From Balneola sp. (GTDB taxonomy: Bacteria; Bacteroidota; Rhodothermia; Balneolales; Balneolaceae): a stretch of DNA of 64,000 bases. The position numbers were made by a program, and so were the translations under genes. Shown in pieces: positions 62,312 through 64,000 of the stretch. The notes below the pieces were generated by a model. That model did not search any database, was not told the DNA's origin, and saw only the letters and a program-made list of their open reading frames with translations. Each line of letters starts with the position of its first letter. Position 1 is the stretch's first letter. The stretch is from positions 554,517 to 618,516 of the forward strand of contig NZMW01000010.1 of assembly GCA_002694685.1 (NCBI GenBank), in the 5' to 3' direction.

Positions 62312-62793
62312 ATAAAATCAGGATTGGGTACGGTTATGATGTTCACCGCTTTCAAGAAGGTCGAAGGCTGATTCTTGGAGGAGTTGAAATTCCATACGAA
62401 AAGGGTTTGCTTGGTCATTCCGATGCCGATGTTTTACTTCATGCCATAACCGATGCACTCTTGGGGGCGCTCGCTCTTGGAGATATTGGGTCTCACTTTC
62501 CGGACACTGATCCGGCATTCAAAAATGCAGACAGCCGTAAGTTGCTTCGCGAAAGTTATAATCTAATCCAGGACCGAGGCTATAAACTAGGTAACCTTGA
62601 TGCGACAGTCGTAGCAGAGCAGCCTAAACTTCGTCCTTATATTGATGAAATCAGAAAAAGTATAGCGAGCGAACTAGACTGTTCGGCTGAGGACATATCA
62701 GTGAAGGCTACAACTTCTGAAAAAATGGGTTTTGCAGGAAGGGAAGAAGGGATAATTGCCCAGGCAGTTGCACTCATTGTTAAAGCAAGCTGA
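62308..62793 (+). CDS. ispF: 2-C-methyl-D-erythritol 2,4-cyclodiphosphate synthase
   Basis: 161 residues. [60 protein letters not shown] carries the zinc ligands D/H/H, with [24 protein letters not shown] at the end. It forms MEcPP from CDP-ME2P. Overlaps ispD by 4 nt and the dedA gene by 1 nt. Confidence 0.97.
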   Translation: MNKIRIGYGYDVHRFQEGRRLILGGVEIPYEKGLLGHSDADVLLHAITDALLGALALGDIGSHFPDTDPAFKNADSRKLLRESYNLIQDRGYKLGNLDATVVAEQPKLRPYIDEIRKSIASELDCSAEDISVKATTSEKMGFAGREEGIIAQAVALIVKAS

Positions 62794-63440
62794 TGGCAGA
62801 TCAAATTGTACAGAGTATTGTTGATTGGATTAGTGTAGTACCTCCATTGGGAGTGTATCTTATCTTTTTTGGAATTGCTTATGTAGAGAATTTGGTCCCG
62901 CCGATGCCTGGCGACGTAATTGTTGCCTTTGGCGGGTATCTTGCGGCAGAAGGGTTGATTCAGATTTTCCCAATTTGGAGTCTTACTGTCATTTCTTCGG
63001 TTGCAGGATTCATGACGATGTATTGGCTTGGCCACAGATGGGGTGGGCAAATTGAAGAAAATCGAGATAGCCATTTTCTACTTAGATTTATTGACTATAA
63101 ATATTTTGCACGAGGTAAGAAGTGGATGGAAAAGTGGGGCCAGGGCGTTGTTGTTCTAAATCGATTTTTGGCCGGTACCCGTTCTGTAATTTCGCTCACA
63201 GCTGGCATCTCACATCTCAAAGTGATACCCACAATTCTCAGTTCTTTGGTGAGTTCGATTCTGTGGAATAGTCTATTGCTGGGAATGGGGTGGGTAATAC
63301 GTGACAATTGGCCGGTTATCGGCGAGTACTTATCTAACTATGGGAAGGTGATATTGGCCTTAATCGTGCTGTTCGTGGGGGGTAAGGCATACTTTTCTTA
63401 TCGCAGAAAGAAAAGTAACGTAAAAGATGAGAAAGAGTGA
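62793..63440 (+). CDS. DedA/VTT-family membrane protein
   Basis: 215 residues with about five hydrophobic segments. IAYVENLVPPMPGDVIVAFGGYLAA is the DedA N-terminal signature, RFLAGTRSVISLTAGISHL the second amphipathic segment with conserved Arg. DedA/VTT proteins translocate lipids such as undecaprenyl phosphate or phosphatidylethanolamine. The start overlaps the ispF stop (TGATG). Its link to the isoprenoid genes fits undecaprenyl carrier recycling. Confidence 0.88.
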   Translation: MADQIVQSIVDWISVVPPLGVYLIFFGIAYVENLVPPMPGDVIVAFGGYLAAEGLIQIFPIWSLTVISSVAGFMTMYWLGHRWGGQIEENRDSHFLLRFIDYKYFARGKKWMEKWGQGVVVLNRFLAGTRSVISLTAGISHLKVIPTILSSLVSSILWNSLLLGMGWVIRDNWPVIGEYLSNYGKVILALIVLFVGGKAYFSYRRKKSNVKDEKE

Positions 63441-63460
63441 AAGTTTTTCACAAAAGCTTA

Positions 63461-63491
63461 TTGACAATCAAAGCTATCATACTTAATTTTG
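63461..63491 (+). promoter_or_regulatory. promoter of the tRNA-tuf cluster
   Basis: TTG (63461-63463), 20 nt, then TAATTTTG (63484-63491), a perfect Bacteroidota -7 element, 16 nt before tRNA-Thr. A sigma70-like TTGACA at 63461-63466 overlaps it. Confidence 0.6.
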
Positions 63492-63507
63492 AAGTCTTTC
63501 GCGAAAA

Positions 63508-63580
63508 GCCAGTGTAGCTCAGTTGGTAGAGCAACGGTTTTGTAAACCGTCGGTCATCGGTTCGAATCCGGTCACTGGCT
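63508..63580 (+). tRNA. tRNA-Thr (anticodon TGT)
   Basis: 73 nt. Acceptor GCCAGTG pairs with CACTGGC, the D arm holds GCTCAGTTGGTAGAGC, anticodon stem ACGGT/ACCGT around TTTGTAA, T loop GGTTCGAATCC. Discriminator T, no encoded CCA. First of four tRNA genes leading to tuf. Confidence 0.95.
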
Positions 63581-63607
63581 CAGCGGACTAAATTTTACTG
63601 TTATTCT

Positions 63608-63690
63608 GGGGAGATACCAAAGCGGCCAACTGGGGCAGACTGTAAATCTGTTGTCGTAAGACTTCGCAGGTTCGAATCCTGCTCTCCCCA
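63608..63690 (+). tRNA. tRNA-Tyr (anticodon GTA)
   Basis: 83 nt class II tRNA. Acceptor GGGGAGA pairs with TCTCCCC, anticodon loop CTGTAAA, long variable arm, T loop AGGTTCGAATCCT, discriminator A. GTA is the anticodon that QueA-pathway queuosine modifies. queA lies 3 kb upstream. Confidence 0.95.
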
Positions 63691-63697
63691 CGCGTAA

Positions 63698-63770
63698 GCG
63701 AGCGTAACTCAATTGGTAGAGTGTCACCCTTCCAAGGTGAATGTTGCCGGTTCGATCCCGGTCGCTCGCT
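63698..63770 (+). tRNA. tRNA-Gly (anticodon TCC)
   Basis: 73 nt. Acceptor GCGAGCG pairs with CGCTCGC, anticodon stem CACC/GGTG around CTTCCAA, T loop GGTTCGATCCC. No encoded CCA. Confidence 0.95.
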
Positions 63771-63777
63771 CAACGAT

Positions 63778-63849
<72 letters not shown>

Positions 63850-63906
63850 CAGGTCGAATATTTTTTTGATGAATTTATAAACAATACTTAACAAAACAGC
63901 TTAATC

Positions 63907-64000
63907 ATGGCAAAAGAGACCTTTCAACGGAATAAGCCCCATGTGAACGTGGGCACGATTGGACACGTAGATCACGGGAAGACGACCTTGACGGCGGCCA
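63907..64000 (+). CDS. tuf: elongation factor Tu (3' end outside window)
   Basis: 31 codons plus one base are visible: [21 protein letters not shown], then [10 protein letters not shown]. The G1 loop GHVDHGKT is complete, so the assignment is certain despite the short fragment. The tRNA-Thr-Tyr-Gly-Thr-tuf order is a widely conserved arrangement. The gene continues past the window edge. Confidence 0.97.
   Translation, partial: MAKETFQRNKPHVNVGTIGHVDHGKTTLTAA

Overview
The window looks like a chromosomal segment of a marine or halophilic member of the Balneolaeota/Rhodothermota branch near the Bacteroidota (Gracilimonas- or Balneola-like). The evidence is a C-terminal type IX secretion sorting domain with the typical QNYPNPFNP lead-in, an enlarged SecA, MG2/TonB-plug proteins, a Bacteroidota-type promoter signature (TTTG, about 19-20 nt, TAnnTTTG) upstream of several genes, and weak use of Shine-Dalgarno sites. 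This placement is inferred from family content. No 16S gene is present and no search was run.

Layout. 1-4106 (minus): two tandem paralogous MG2/TonB-plug proteins, the first cut by the window edge. 4.3-7.5 kb (plus): a secreted protein, a DksA/TraR-type zinc finger protein, a DMT exporter, a MarR regulator and a VOC protein. 7.5-9.9 kb (minus): two lipoproteins and polyphosphate glucokinase. 10.1-13.5 kb: secA. 13.5-14.5 kb: a gene-free stretch with nested inverted repeats. 14.4-24.4 kb: a CBM48 protein, biotin ligase, an alpha-oxoamine synthase (serine palmitoyltransferase-like), an LVIVD-repeat lipoprotein, a TIGR03546/TIGR03545-like pair and a large secreted endonuclease I/Calx-beta protein. 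24.5-31.8 kb (minus): a seven-gene thiol/electrophile-stress island. 31.9-37.6 kb: MgtC-like protein, lipoprotein, Ste24-type protease, histidine kinase, a Cys/Met-metabolism PLP enzyme and a thioredoxin-like protein. 37.7-41.6 kb (plus): hutU-hutI-hutG for histidine degradation. 41.7-45.3 kb (minus): rplM-rpsI, rpsB-tsf, pyrH. 45.5-49.6 kb (plus): aconitase and a GAF histidine kinase. 49.6-54.0 kb (minus): a MATE exporter, type III polyketide synthase, methyltransferase and FAD hydroxylase cluster. 54.0-60.4 kb (minus): a giant NtrY-like kinase, a 2-hydroxyacid dehydrogenase, rsfS, a LytR_C protein and a secreted protein. 60.6-63.4 kb (plus): queA-ispD-ispF-dedA, translationally coupled. 63.5 kb to the end: tRNA-Thr, Tyr, Gly, Thr and the start of tuf.

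Two accessory systems stand out. The 24.5-31.8 kb run joins MhqO/MhqD-like quinone detoxification genes to a Kef-like K+/H+ antiporter, a single-cysteine DsbA-like protein, a eukaryote-like UBP zinc finger, a cyclic-nucleotide-domain histidine kinase and a receiver/glutaredoxin-like/thioredoxin-reductase-like fusion that has lost both CxxC motifs. It is read here as an electrophile-sensing system. The 49.6-54.0 kb run has the same gene set as the Streptomyces srsABC phenolic-lipid operon, plus a transporter, and probably makes an alkylresorcinol- or alkylpyrone-type quinone lipid.

The intergenic regions carry several families of short dispersed palindromes. In one family two copies differ by compensatory changes, and in another the element end supplies the stop codon of the neighbouring gene. 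No CRISPR array, insertion sequence, prophage or rRNA gene was seen.
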